64,000 nucleotides of DNA from Clostridia bacterium (GTDB taxonomy: Bacteria; Bacillota; Clostridia; Oscillospirales; CAG-272), in assembly GCA_017473865.1 (NCBI GenBank), contig JAFUJB010000016.1:62001-126000 (forward strand). Reading direction: 5' to 3'. Both the position numbers and the translations under genes were made by a program. The notes beneath the pieces were generated by a model. The model was not told the origin of the DNA and did not search any database. It saw nothing but the letters and a program-made list of their open reading frames with translations. Below, piece by piece: positions 7,363 through 16,023 of this stretch. The stretch's first letter is position 1; the number at the start of each line of letters is the position of its first letter.

Positions 7363-9435
7363 ATGAATAATAGAGTTAAAAAAAGAAAAAAGAAAAAAAT
7401 ACATCCATTTTTTATACTGCTGTTTCCGCTGCTGCTGTGTTATTACGAAAGTATTTTCCGTATATCTACGACAGGCGGATATTTCAGACTGAGTACGCTG
7501 TGTATGCTGTTGTTCTCCGTCTCTTACGGGGCTGTGATCTATCTGCTGGCTTCTCTTTTTAAGAATCCAAAGATCAATTATATTCTTACAGCGGTACTGA
7601 TGGGAGGACTTGCGCTTGTGTATTTGGTGGAATACTTTGTATACCGCCAATTCAAAGTGTTCTACGATATAAGCACGGTAGTCGGCGGTGCCGGTGACGC
7701 CGTGGGAGGTTATACAAAAGAGATGTTTGGGCTCATCTTTTGCTGGGATGGGATTTTCAAGATCATTTTGTTCGCCTTACCCACAGTGTTGTATCTTATT
7801 TTGAGGAAAAGACTGATTCCTACTGCCCGATCAGATGCAAGGCGTCGTTGCATTGCAGTAGGTGTCTTGGTGATATGCTATGTTTTAAGCCTGCTGTTTA
7901 TCAACGGAAACGACATCTATAAGTCCGTTTATAAGACGGAATATAACTACCATACGGCAGTTGGTAATTTCGGTCTTATTACAGGTGTACGGTTGGATAT
8001 TAAGAATTTGATTATTGGTGATTACGGTGACGGCTTTGAGCAATTGGAGGATCTTGAGACAAATCCGATTCCCGACCCCGACCCTGATCCAGATCCCGAT
8101 CCAGATCCTGATCCTAATCCTGATCCTGACCCCGATCCTGACCCCGATCCAGATCCTGAACAGCCCAAAGTGTACTTAAATAACGAAATGGCGCTCAATC
8201 TGACTGAGAAAGCGTCGGGGCGTATTAAGGATCTGAATGCGTATGTCAGATCGCTTACGCCATCCAAGCAGAACGAGTACACCGGTATTTTTAAAGGTAA
8301 AAACCTGATTATGATCACTGCGGAAGCATTTACTGCAGAGGTGATCGATCCGGTGCTGACACCCACCTTGTACCGTCTTGCTACAAAGGGTATTAACTTT
8401 ACCGATTATTATCAGCCCACCAGTGCCAGTACGACGGGTGGGGAGTATCAAAATATTTTTGGCATGATGCCTACCGCGGGCGGTATGTCCTTTAAGAATA
8501 CGTCGGATAACTTGAACTATTTTACCATGGGCAGCCAGCTAAATCGGTTGGGATACTATGGCAAGGCGTTCCATAACAATTCTTACACTTACTATTCGCG
8601 GCATAAAACGCATAACAATCTGGGCTATTCCGATGGCTTTATGGGCTATGGAAACGGCATTGAGAAATACGTTAAGAATAATTGGCCGCAAAGCGACCTT
8701 GAGATGATCAAAGGGACTTTGCCGACCTATATAGATAAACAACCCTTTAACGTCTATTACATGACGGTAAGCGGCCATAGCGGCTATACCCGCAGCGGAA
8801 ACGGCATGACGAAGAAGAATTGGAGTCGCGTTGCCGAACTGAATTATTCCGATGCCGTCAAGGGATATCTTGCCGCCAATCTGGAATTGGAAAGTGCTAT
8901 GGCGCATCTGGTTTCCGAGTTAGAAAACAAAGGCATCGCGGATGACACCGTTATTTGCATTTCCACCGACCATTTTCCGTATGGATTGGATGAAAACGGA
9001 AAGCTTGGGAATATGCCGTATCTTTCCGAGCTGTACGGATATAAAGTAAACAACTACTTTGAACGCGACCATTCCCGCTTGATTTTGTGGTGCGGCTCAC
9101 TTGAGGACAGCGAGCCTATCGTTGTCGACACGCCGACGTTCAGTTTGGATATTTTGCCTACGCTTTCCAATCTGTTCGGTACGGAGTTTGATTCGCGCTT
9201 GATGCCTGGCAGAGATGTATTTTCTGACGCTGATGCGTTGGTGTTCAATATGAACTACGATTGGAAAACGGAGTATGGCACCTACTATGCCAGTTCCGGC
9301 AAATTTGTTCCCGCAGATGAAACCGTCGAGATTCCCGATGGGTATGTGTCCCGTATGAAAACTATCGTTCGTAATAAGATTCGCTACTGCGAATGGACGT
9401 TGGAAAACGACTATTTCCGCTATCTGTTTGGTTAA
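7363..9435 (+). CDS. LTA-synthase-family sulfatase-fold membrane enzyme
   Basis: A 690-residue protein starting MNNRVKKRKKKKIHPFF after GAGGGTG. Several N-terminal membrane helices are followed by a linker at about 234-265 made almost wholly of Asp-Pro repeats, then an extracellular alkaline-phosphatase-fold domain. KNLIMITAEAF (about 312) supplies a metal-binding Glu, the stretch ASTTGGEYQ (about 355) holds the candidate nucleophile Thr, and STDHFPYG (about 535) gives metal ligands. Family members move glycerol-phosphate or similar groups onto cell-surface polymers. It is a single gene with its own promoter and terminator. Compared with its neighbours it uses more GC-ending codons, which hints at transfer. 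Confidence 0.88.
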   Translation: MNNRVKKRKKKKIHPFFILLFPLLLCYYESIFRISTTGGYFRLSTLCMLLFSVSYGAVIYLLASLFKNPKINYILTAVLMGGLALVYLVEYFVYRQFKVFYDISTVVGGAGDAVGGYTKEMFGLIFCWDGIFKIILFALPTVLYLILRKRLIPTARSDARRRCIAVGVLVICYVLSLLFINGNDIYKSVYKTEYNYHTAVGNFGLITGVRLDIKNLIIGDYGDGFEQLEDLETNPIPDPDPDPDPDPDPDPNPDPDPDPDPDPDPEQPKVYLNNEMALNLTEKASGRIKDLNAYVRSLTPSKQNEYTGIFKGKNLIMITAEAFTAEVIDPVLTPTLYRLATKGINFTDYYQPTSASTTGGEYQNIFGMMPTAGGMSFKNTSDNLNYFTMGSQLNRLGYYGKAFHNNSYTYYSRHKTHNNLGYSDGFMGYGNGIEKYVKNNWPQSDLEMIKGTLPTYIDKQPFNVYYMTVSGHSGYTRSGNGMTKKNWSRVAELNYSDAVKGYLAANLELESAMAHLVSELENKGIADDTVICISTDHFPYGLDENGKLGNMPYLSELYGYKVNNYFERDHSRLILWCGSLEDSEPIVVDTPTFSLDILPTLSNLFGTEFDSRLMPGRDVFSDADALVFNMNYDWKTEYGTYYASSGKFVPADETVEIPDGYVSRMKTIVRNKIRYCEWTLENDYFRYLFG

Positions 9436-9439
9436 AGAA

Positions 9440-9480
9440 ACCCCCCTGTCTTGTGCTTGTAACAAGACAGGGGGTTTTTT
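9440..9480 (+). terminator. strong rho-independent terminator
   Basis: CCCCCCTGTCTTGT pairs with ACAAGACAGGGGG and is followed by TTTTTT, a few bases after the stop of the LTA-synthase-like gene. Confidence 0.95.
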
Positions 9481-9562
9481 AACAAATATCAAGGGGGTGC
9501 CGTAAGTTGAATTGAGAAATGACCTGTTGCTTGAAAATAAAGCTATGTATCCTATAAAAAAA

Positions 9563-10732
9563 TTATTTTTTTATTCCAACGTAACCTGTTTGCTCTATTA
9601 TATATTGTCCTTCCTTGGAAAGGATCCATTTTATTAGTACATTTACGTTAGTGTTGGGGTTGTTTTCGTACGTTACCGCATACACGGGGGTTACTATCGG
9701 ATAACTATTATTTTTTATATTTTCAACAGTAGGTGCAACACCATCTATAGCAATCATTTTGATATCGGGATTTTTAATGATTCCTTCAACGTAATATCTG
9801 AACGAAAAACCGATTGATCCGAATTTACTTTGATAGTCAACGACCTCTTCGATAATTCCACTCATACCTTGTATCTCTTTTGTTTCGGGATCCATAATGG
9901 GAGTATCTCCCATAAAGCGAATAAGCATACTTTGACTACCGCTGCCTTCGTTACGTTGAAAAGCAACAATATCCTCATCAGCTCCGCCTACCTCGCTCCA
10001 ATTTTTTATTTGTCCTGAATAGATTCTCTTGATTTGTTCAACCGTCAGGCTATCTATCGGGTTATCCTTGTGAACAAAGAAAACGAAAGCTTCTGTGCCT
10101 ATTTGCGTATATTTAAAGACTGTCCCGCATTTCTCTGCGTATTCAACCTGTTTCTTTGATGGAGCTGCTCCCAAAAAAATGTCGGTCTTTTTTTCGGCAA
10201 GCGCTCTATATCCGCCTACTGTGTTGTTGTATTCAAATACGCCGTCGTGCAGTTTAGTCGTTTTGGGATATACTGCATTGACGAAAGCTGAATAAACGGG
10301 AAATGCAGCGGTTGCTCCATCGATAATTGGGAGATCGCCGGTGAGCTTAAACGTTTGGCTATCAAACTTAAAAATCTTTGAATCTTCCACAAACGGCAGA
10401 TATTCATTAACGTTAATATTTGGTGTTACATCTATTGTAATGCTTTCCTCGTATTTTTCTATACTGAATGGAACAACAAATGCGATTCCGGCAGCAAGGA
10501 TACAGCATAACCAACTAATTAAGTATTTTTTTCTTTTTTTCAACCAAATAAAAGGTAGTATTGATGGAAGAAAAAAGATTGCAGCTACAGATAAAATAGT
10601 ATCTGATAGGTTATAACTTATTAATGCAGAGACCAAACCGACAAGGCCTACATAAAAAGATAATATTGCTATATTGATTGTTAAGAAAACTTTTACACCA
10701 AAAATAATATCTTTATTTGTATTTGTGTTCAT
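9563..10732 (-). CDS. membrane-anchored PstS-like substrate-binding protein
   Basis: 389 residues from ATG 10732, chosen for AAAGGAGCG 6 nt upstream. Three hydrophobic segments (about 12-42, 50-70 and 74-95) precede a phosphate-type periplasmic-binding domain: LPIIDGATAAFPVYSAFV, VFFVHKDNPIDSLTVEQIKRIYSG, and the anion-binding loop RNEGSGSQSMLIRFMG. Typical PstS is a lipoprotein next to pstCAB; here there is no lipobox and no transporter nearby. It may sense or capture phosphate, or serve another role in the envelope. It shares a promoter with a truncated four-helix-bundle reading frame that ends 20 nt upstream. Confidence 0.8.
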   Translation of the reverse strand: MNTNTNKDIIFGVKVFLTINIAILSFYVGLVGLVSALISYNLSDTILSVAAIFFLPSILPFIWLKKRKKYLISWLCCILAAGIAFVVPFSIEKYEESITIDVTPNINVNEYLPFVEDSKIFKFDSQTFKLTGDLPIIDGATAAFPVYSAFVNAVYPKTTKLHDGVFEYNNTVGGYRALAEKKTDIFLGAAPSKKQVEYAEKCGTVFKYTQIGTEAFVFFVHKDNPIDSLTVEQIKRIYSGQIKNWSEVGGADEDIVAFQRNEGSGSQSMLIRFMGDTPIMDPETKEIQGMSGIIEEVVDYQSKFGSIGFSFRYYVEGIIKNPDIKMIAIDGVAPTVENIKNNSYPIVTPVYAVTYENNPNTNVNVLIKWILSKEGQYIIEQTGYVGIKK

Positions 10733-10752
10733 ATTTCGCTCCTTTTTTTGTT

Positions 10753-10800
10753 TCATTCCGCAAATTCAGTTGACATATCCGCAAGCTTGTTTCCTGCCAT
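10753..10800 (-). pseudogene. 15-codon remnant of a four-helix-bundle (S23/IVP-type) gene
   Basis: The frame MAGNKLADMSTEFAE has a proper RBS (AGAGGTG) and a consensus promoter, but stops after 15 codons. The first 14 residues look like the usual N-terminus of the bacterial four-helix-bundle family (typically NKLADMS-x-F...), so I read it as a decayed gene whose leader survives. It now acts as a leader peptide just ahead of the PstS-like gene. The resemblance is short and comes from memory of the family. Confidence 0.55.
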
Positions 10801-10821
10801 AACAATCACCTCTTTGAGTTT

Positions 10822-10850
10822 ATTATAGCACAAATCAAAGTAAATGTAAA
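10822..10850 (-). promoter_or_regulatory. consensus sigma-A promoter
   Basis: On the minus strand TTTACA is followed by exactly 17 nt and then TATAAT. It reads into the bundle remnant and the PstS-like gene, and its -35 end touches the first unit of the hairpin array. Confidence 0.8.
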
Positions 10851-11059
10851 TGAAATCGTGCTTTGCACGATGAAATCCGAGCTGGGCTCGGATGAAATCT
10901 TCGGCTTGCGCCTCAGATGAAATTAAATCCGTCCTATCTCTCCCCGCGAAGCGGGATTTCATCACGAAGTTATTTCATCCCACGTTAGTGGGATTTATCC
11001 CGTCCGTAAGGACGGATTTAGTTGAAAAAAGCCATTCGCTTGCGCGAATGGCTTTTTTC
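10850..11059. repeat. mirror-symmetric hairpin array 1
   Basis: Four copies of ATGAAAT (10850, 10870, 10892, 10917) separate short hairpins such as CGTGC-TTT-GCACG and CCGAGC-TGG-GCTCGG. After a centre near 10,930 the spacer changes to its reverse complement ATTTCAT (10956, 10972, then degenerate ATTTAT and ATTTAG), again between hairpins. The array ends in a strong hairpin at 11024-11059 (GAAAAAAGCCATTCGC stem). The left and right spacers could pair, giving one long stem with side hairpins. The stems differ from unit to unit, which argues against CRISPR. Confidence 0.8.
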
Positions 11060-11135
11060 TTGCCTTAAACGAGTGAAAAGGTGTCTGAACATAGGTAAAA
11101 ACGAACAAAAGGGGTCTATTCTCCTGCCGAAGACT

Positions 11136-11453
11136 TTATAAATAAATTTTTTCCAAAGAAATCCATATAATAAAAAATACAAGCGTTATGATTATGTGAA
11201 CAATGGGCAAAAAGCTTACAAGACTTAATTTTTTCTTATGAAATGTATTTATGGTTGAAGCGATATATGTTATGGAGTATGTTCCTGCTAATAACATAGA
11301 AAACACAGCCGCAAAAGCGAGCAGAAAAGATTGCTCTGAAAGCATTCCGATATTTGCAAGAGATATTATAGACCCAAGAATTGTGATCAGAGAAATTGGA
11401 ACGGGCAGCGCCTGTATGACAGTAACTGTCCAAATCAAAGCTTTGTTTTTCAT
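11136..11453 (-). CDS. small four-helix membrane protein, unknown function
   Basis: A 105-residue hydrophobic protein with four predicted membrane segments (about 7-30, 37-62, 65-77 weak, and 80-100) and a short basic HKKK loop near 72-75. The start ATG at 11453 has GAAGGAG 7 nt upstream. It lies alone between two hairpin arrays. I recognise no family. Confidence 0.7.
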   Translation of the reverse strand: MKNKALIWTVTVIQALPVPISLITILGSIISLANIGMLSEQSFLLAFAAVFSMLLAGTYSITYIASTINTFHKKKLSLVSFLPIVHIIITLVFFIIWISLEKIYL

Positions 11454-11511
11454 TTCGTGTTCTCCTTCAATTTTTTACAACTTGCAATCAACATTCTTCT
11501 AATGCTTGTCA

Positions 11512-11727
11512 AATGATGCATCGACTGCGGCGATATGATGTTTTTCGCTTCGCTCAAAATGATGTTGCTCCACTGCGTTCCGCAATGAGGCGATGTTTGC
11601 CCAATGTGCCGTCAGGCACACATCATTCGCGAAGCGAACATCATTAGGCGAAGCCGTCATCATTTGCCGAAGGCAAACATCATTCAAAAAAAGAACATTT
11701 GTCTTGGTAGACAAATGTTCTTTTTTT
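11512..11727. repeat. mirror-symmetric hairpin array 2
   Basis: The same architecture as array 1 with a different spacer: AATGATG-type spacers on the left (11512, about 11534, 11558, and a degenerate one near 11585) and the reverse complement CATCATT on the right (11621, 11639, 11658, 11678), with short hairpins between (for example TTCGC-TTC-GCGAA type and TTTGCC-GAA-GGCAAA). It ends in a terminator-like hairpin at 11686-11727 (AGAACATTTGTCT / AGACAAATGTTCT plus T run). No bundle gene is left next to it. Confidence 0.8.
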
Positions 11728-11728
11728 G

Positions 11729-11750
11729 TTGGCAGGGGCGAAAGGACTCG
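11729..11750 (-). repeat. partial copy of the tRNA-Trp 3' end
   Basis: Bases 11729-11750 (TTGGCAGGGGCGAAAGGACTCG) match 11893-11914, which is the 3' end of tRNA-Trp. The rest of the tRNA is missing. A further inverted fragment of the same sequence (CGAGTCCTTTC) occurs near 11829-11839. Each full copy follows directly after a hairpin plus T run. Such a truncated 3' tRNA copy is what integration at a tRNA gene, or a later deletion, would leave. Confidence 0.7.
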
Positions 11751-11893
11751 GTCTCGCGCGACCTACGCGCTCGGTCTTCCGCGGCTCTTGACAGTCCACC
11801 GGACTGTCAATTCACTACCGCTTCCCCTTCGAGTCCTTTCTTGGTGTGCACAAACGAAAAACAAGTCCACCGCAAAAGCGATGGACTTGTTTT

Positions 11894-11969
11894 TGGCAGG
11901 GGCGAAAGGACTCGAACCCTTGACATGCGGTTTTGGAGACCGCCGTTCTACCAACTGAACTACACCCCT
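11894..11969 (-). tRNA. tRNA-Trp (anticodon CCA)
   Basis: Minus-strand cloverleaf: acceptor AGGGGTG, D arm GTTC...GAAC, anticodon stem-loop GCGGT-CTCCAAA-ACCGC with anticodon CCA, T arm AAGGG-TTCGAGT-CCTTT, discriminator G and encoded CCA. Confidence 0.95.
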
Positions 11970-12124
11970 ATTTCTTGTTGACTCGGGTATTATAACACAC
12001 TTTTTTCCAAAATGCAATAGTTATTTTAAAGTATTTTTATGACAATGCAAATATATTTATTCTTCAATTTGTCCAAATATGCCGTTTTTTTAATAAATAG
12101 GTATATATTTATAGCGAAAATCTC

Positions 12125-12153
12125 TTTACATTTTCACAAAGAAGTGATACAAT
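12125..12153 (+). promoter_or_regulatory. promoter of the PFOR gene
   Basis: TTTACA (12125-12130), 17-nt spacer, TACAAT (12148-12153), 55 bp before the start codon. The spacing is ideal for the housekeeping sigma factor. Confidence 0.8.
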
Positions 12154-12208
12154 CAACTTTGAATGGATATATATAATATTTAATATAAATTCTCAGGAGG
12201 AAATTACC

Positions 12209-15200
12209 ATGGCAAGAAAAAAGATATCTATGGACGGTAACACTGCCGCTGCGCACGTGTCCTATGCTTTTACAGAAGTAGCGTCCATATATCCTATCAC
12301 ACCTTCCAGCGTAATGGCTGAACTTACAGACGCTTGGTCTGCAACAGGTCTCAAGAACATTTTCGGAGATAACGTAAGAGTTATGGAAATGCAGTCGGAG
12401 GCAGGCGCAGCAGGTACTGTTCACGGTTCATTGGCTGCAGGCGCACTCACAACAACTTACACAGCATCACAGGGTCTTCTCCTTATGATCCCCAATATGT
12501 ACAAGATCGCGGGCGAACTTCTCCCCTGCGTAATTCACGTATCGGCTCGTTGTGTTGCTTCACACGCACTTAATATTTTCGGTGACCACTCCGACGTTAT
12601 GGCATGCCGTCAGACAGGCTTTGCTATGATGGCTGGTTCTAACCCTCAGGAAGTTATGGACCTTGGCGCTGTTTGTCACCTTGCTACAATTAAAGGCCGC
12701 GTTCCTTTCGTAAACTTCTTCGACGGTTTCAGAACTTCTCACGAAATTCAGAAGATCGAAGCTTGGGACTACGATGAACTCAAGAGCATGATCGACACAG
12801 ATGCAGTTGCTGCATTCCGTGCCCGCGCTATTAACCCCGAACACCCCGTTCTCCGCGGCTCCGCTGAAAACGGCGATATCTTCTTCCAGCACAGAGAAGC
12901 TTGTAACAAGTTCTACGATGCTTTTCCTGCAATCGTTGAAGAATATATGGACAAGGTTAACGAAAAGATCGGTACAGATTACAAACTCTTTAACTACTAC
13001 GGCGCTCCCGACGCTGAAAGAGTTATTATCGCAATGGGCTCTATCTGCGACGTAGCTGAAGAAGTTATCGACTACCTCAACGCAGCAGGCGAAAAGGTTG
13101 GTCTCGTTAAAGTTCGTCTTTACAGACCCTTCGTATCTGCAAAACTCGCTGAAGCAATTCCTGCAACAGCAAAGAAGATCGCTGTTCTTGACAGAACAAA
13201 AGAACCCGGCGCTCTCGGCGAACCCCTCTACCTCGACGTTGTTGCAGCTCTTGCAAAAGAAGGCGTTAAGGCTGAAGTTGTCGGCGGACGTTATGGTCTC
13301 GGTTCCAAGGATACTCCTCCTCAGAGCGTATTCGCAGTATACGAAAACCTCAAGGCAGACGCTCCCAAGAACAACTTTACAATCGGTATCGTAGATGACG
13401 TTACAAACCTTTCTCTCGAAGAAAAGGTTGCTCCCGATACAGCTCCTAAGGGCACAGTAAGCTGTAAGTTCTGGGGTCTCGGCGGCGACGGTACTGTTGG
13501 TGCAAACAAGAACTCCATTAAGATTATCGGTGATAACACAGAAAAATATATTCAGGCATACTTCCAGTATGACAGTAAGAAGACAGGCGGTATCACAATT
13601 TCTCACCTTCGTTTCGGTGATCAGCCCATCAAGTCTTCCTATTACATTACAAAAGCTGACTTCGTTGGCTGCCATAACCCCTCTTACATACTTAAGGGTT
13701 ATAAGATCGTAAACGACGTTAAGCCCGGCGGTACTTTCTTGCTCAATACACAGTGGACTCCCGAAGAGGTTGAAGCTAACCTCCCCGGCGAAGTTAAGAG
13801 ATACATCGCTGAAAACAACATTGCTTTCTATACCGTAAACGCTATTGATAAGGCTCGTGAAATCGGTATGGGCAAGAGAACAAACACAATTCTTCAGTCT
13901 GCATTCTTTGCTCTTGCAAACATTATGCCTATTGACAAGGCTGTTGAATATATGAAGTATATGGCTAAGAAGTCATATCTCAAGAAGGGCGAAGCAGTAG
14001 TTGAAATGAACTACAAGGCAATTGACGCAGGTGTTGACGCTCTCGTTAAGATTAACGTTCCTGAAAGCTGGAAGACAGCAGGTAACGACACTGTTGAAGC
14101 AAAAGCAACAGGTACACGTCCCGAACTTGTTAAGTTCGTAAACGAAGTTCTCGTTCCCGTATCCAAGATGCAGGGTGATTCTCTCCCCGTTTCCGCATTC
14201 AAAGATATGGCTGACGGTTCATTCCCTCAGGGCGCTGCTGCATACGAAAAGAGAGGCGTTGCTGTTGACGTTCCTACATGGATTCCCGAAAAGTGTATCC
14301 AGTGTAATATGTGTTCGTTCGTATGTCCTCATGCTACCATCCGTCCTTTCGCTATGGACGCTGAAGAAGCTGCAAACGCACCTGCTTCTACAAAGTTCGT
14401 TCCCAAGGCTATGATCGGTAAGGGCTGCGAAAACTATAAATTCACAGTTGCAATCAGTCCTCTTGACTGTATGGGTTGTACCCTCTGCGTAAAAGCTTGT
14501 AAGACAGGCGCTCTCGAAATGGTTCCTCAGGCAACACAGCTTGACCAGCAGGCAGCATTCGACTACGCAGTTGCAAACGTAGCTCAGAAAGAACTTCCCT
14601 TTGCTGAAACAACGGTTAAGGGCTCACAGTTCAAACAGCCCCTCCTCGAGTTCTCCGGCTCTTGCGCAGGTTGTGCTGAAACATCTTACGCTCGTCTTAT
14701 TACTCAGTTGTTCGGTGAAAGAATGTATATCTCCAACGCAACAGGTTGTTCTTCTATCTGGGGCGGTTCTGCACCTTCAACTCCTTATACAGTAAACCGT
14801 GAATCAGGACGCGGTCCCGGTTGGGCTAACTCCTTGTTCGAAGATAACGCTGAACACGGTCTCGGTATGTACCTCGGTCAGAAAGCTATCCGTGACAGAC
14901 TTATCGGTTACGTAGAAGCTCTCAGAGCTGAACTCAAGGACGAAGCAAAGATCGCTATCGTTGACGAATACCTCGCAACAAAAGATAACAGCAAGGCTAA
15001 CGAAGCTCCCACAAAGGCACTCGTTGCAATGCTCGAAGCTTGTGATTGCGATTGCGAACTCAAGAACAAGATTCTTGCAGAAAAGACATACCTCTCCAAG
15101 AAGTCCGTATGGATCTTCGGTGGTGACGGTTGGGCATACGATATCGGCTTCGGCGGTCTCGACCACGTAATCGCTTCCGGTGAAGACGTAAACATCATGG

Positions 15201-15760
15201 TATTTGATACAGAAGTTTACTCCAACACAGGCGGACAGGCTTCCAAGGCATCTCAGATCGGTCAGGTTGCTCAGTTCGCAGCAGCAGGTAAGGCAATCGG
15301 TAAGAAAGACCTTGCACAGATCGCTATGTCCTACGGTTACGTATACGTAGCACAGATCGCTATGGGCGCTGATATGAACCAGACAATCAAGGCACTTGCA
15401 GAAGCAGAAGCATATCCCGGTCCTTCAATTGTAATCGGCTATGCACCTTGCGAAATGCACGGTATTAAGGGTACAATGGCTAACTGCCAGCTCGAAATGA
15501 AGCGTGCGGTTGATGCAGGTTACTGGCAGATGTTCCGTTACAACCCTGCACTCAAGGCAGAAGGCAAGAATCCTTTGACAATTGACTGCAAGGAACCCAC
15601 AGGCGACTACAGAGAATTCATTACAAGCGAAACTCGTTACAGCCGTCTTGCTCAGCAGTTCCCCGAAAGAGCTGAAAAACTCTTCGCAGACGCTGAAACA
15701 AAGGCTAAGGAAAAGTACGAACACTTGAAGAAGCTCGCTGAAGTTTACGGCAACAACTAA
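12209..15760 (+). CDS. nifJ: pyruvate:ferredoxin (flavodoxin) oxidoreductase
   Basis: 1,183 residues, the usual length of the single-chain homodimeric enzyme. It converts pyruvate and CoA to acetyl-CoA and CO2 while reducing ferredoxin, a central step in anaerobic fermentation in the cytoplasm. Visible domains: the N-terminal domain (YPITPSSVMAE near 30), two 4Fe-4S motifs at about 695-705 (CIQCNMCSFVCP) and 752-765 (CMGCTLCVKACK), and the C-terminal TPP domain with further cluster cysteines (GSCAGCAETSY about 816, NATGCSS) and GDGWAYDIGFGGLDH about 972. The RBS is AGGAGG. Codon use is strongly biased, as in highly expressed genes. It has its own promoter and terminator. Confidence 0.98.
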   Translation: MARKKISMDGNTAAAHVSYAFTEVASIYPITPSSVMAELTDAWSATGLKNIFGDNVRVMEMQSEAGAAGTVHGSLAAGALTTTYTASQGLLLMIPNMYKIAGELLPCVIHVSARCVASHALNIFGDHSDVMACRQTGFAMMAGSNPQEVMDLGAVCHLATIKGRVPFVNFFDGFRTSHEIQKIEAWDYDELKSMIDTDAVAAFRARAINPEHPVLRGSAENGDIFFQHREACNKFYDAFPAIVEEYMDKVNEKIGTDYKLFNYYGAPDAERVIIAMGSICDVAEEVIDYLNAAGEKVGLVKVRLYRPFVSAKLAEAIPATAKKIAVLDRTKEPGALGEPLYLDVVAALAKEGVKAEVVGGRYGLGSKDTPPQSVFAVYENLKADAPKNNFTIGIVDDVTNLSLEEKVAPDTAPKGTVSCKFWGLGGDGTVGANKNSIKIIGDNTEKYIQAYFQYDSKKTGGITISHLRFGDQPIKSSYYITKADFVGCHNPSYILKGYKIVNDVKPGGTFLLNTQWTPEEVEANLPGEVKRYIAENNIAFYTVNAIDKAREIGMGKRTNTILQSAFFALANIMPIDKAVEYMKYMAKKSYLKKGEAVVEMNYKAIDAGVDALVKINVPESWKTAGNDTVEAKATGTRPELVKFVNEVLVPVSKMQGDSLPVSAFKDMADGSFPQGAAAYEKRGVAVDVPTWIPEKCIQCNMCSFVCPHATIRPFAMDAEEAANAPASTKFVPKAMIGKGCENYKFTVAISPLDCMGCTLCVKACKTGALEMVPQATQLDQQAAFDYAVANVAQKELPFAETTVKGSQFKQPLLEFSGSCAGCAETSYARLITQLFGERMYISNATGCSSIWGGSAPSTPYTVNRESGRGPGWANSLFEDNAEHGLGMYLGQKAIRDRLIGYVEALRAELKDEAKIAIVDEYLATKDNSKANEAPTKALVAMLEACDCDCELKNKILAEKTYLSKKSVWIFGGDGWAYDIGFGGLDHVIASGEDVNIMVFDTEVYSNTGGQASKASQIGQVAQFAAAGKAIGKKDLAQIAMSYGYVYVAQIAMGADMNQTIKALAEAEAYPGPSIVIGYAPCEMHGIKGTMANCQLEMKRAVDAGYWQMFRYNPALKAEGKNPLTIDCKEPTGDYREFITSETRYSRLAQQFPERAEKLFADAETKAKEKYEHLKKLAEVYGNN

Positions 15761-15772
15761 TATGAAAAAAAA

Positions 15773-15798
15773 TTGCCTCGAGAAATCGAGGCAGTTTT
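15773..15798 (+). terminator. terminator of the PFOR gene
   Basis: TTGCCTCGA / TCGAGGCAG hairpin followed by TTTTTT, 13 bp after the stop codon. Confidence 0.93.
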
Positions 15799-15973
15799 TT
15801 GTGCCCAATATTGTTTCGCCGAGCCCATAAGAAAAGTTTTTCGGGATTCTTAAGCCCGTTTTTTCAAAAAGGGGCTTAAGTGGGTTTCAGGGCAACGCCC
15901 TGACATAATATGCCTTTTCAAGAAAACGCGGAAGCGTTTTCGTATTTTCCGTTGTTTTTGATACCACGAAACG

Positions 15974-16012
15974 CAATAGGGACACACGGGGGGAGCCCGT
16001 GTGTCCCTATTC
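15974..16012. terminator. bidirectional terminator hairpin
   Basis: AATAGGGACACACGGG and CCCGTGTGTCCCTATT form a perfect 16-bp stem. It serves the minus-strand gene that ends at 16024. The preceding 15,800-15,970 holds only repeat-like sequence (GGGCTTAAG, GGGCAACGCCC, AAAACGC...GCGTTTT). Confidence 0.85.
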
Positions 16013-16023
16013 TTGCTTTTTTG

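Noticed and set aside
10850..11727. Regularly spaced repeats that could be CRISPR arrays
   Set aside because: The constant words are only 7 bp, the units between them are hairpins instead of unique spacers, the words switch to their reverse complement half-way, and no cas gene is near.
11593..12017. Overlapping frames of 84-125 codons around tRNA-Trp
   Set aside because: They run through the hairpin array and the tRNA gene itself, on both strands; translated tRNA sequence is a known artefact.
12560..13675. 371-codon open frame on the minus strand
   Set aside because: It lies wholly inside the PFOR gene on the opposite strand; the strong codon bias of PFOR opens this frame. It is Cys- and Val-rich without domains and has no RBS.
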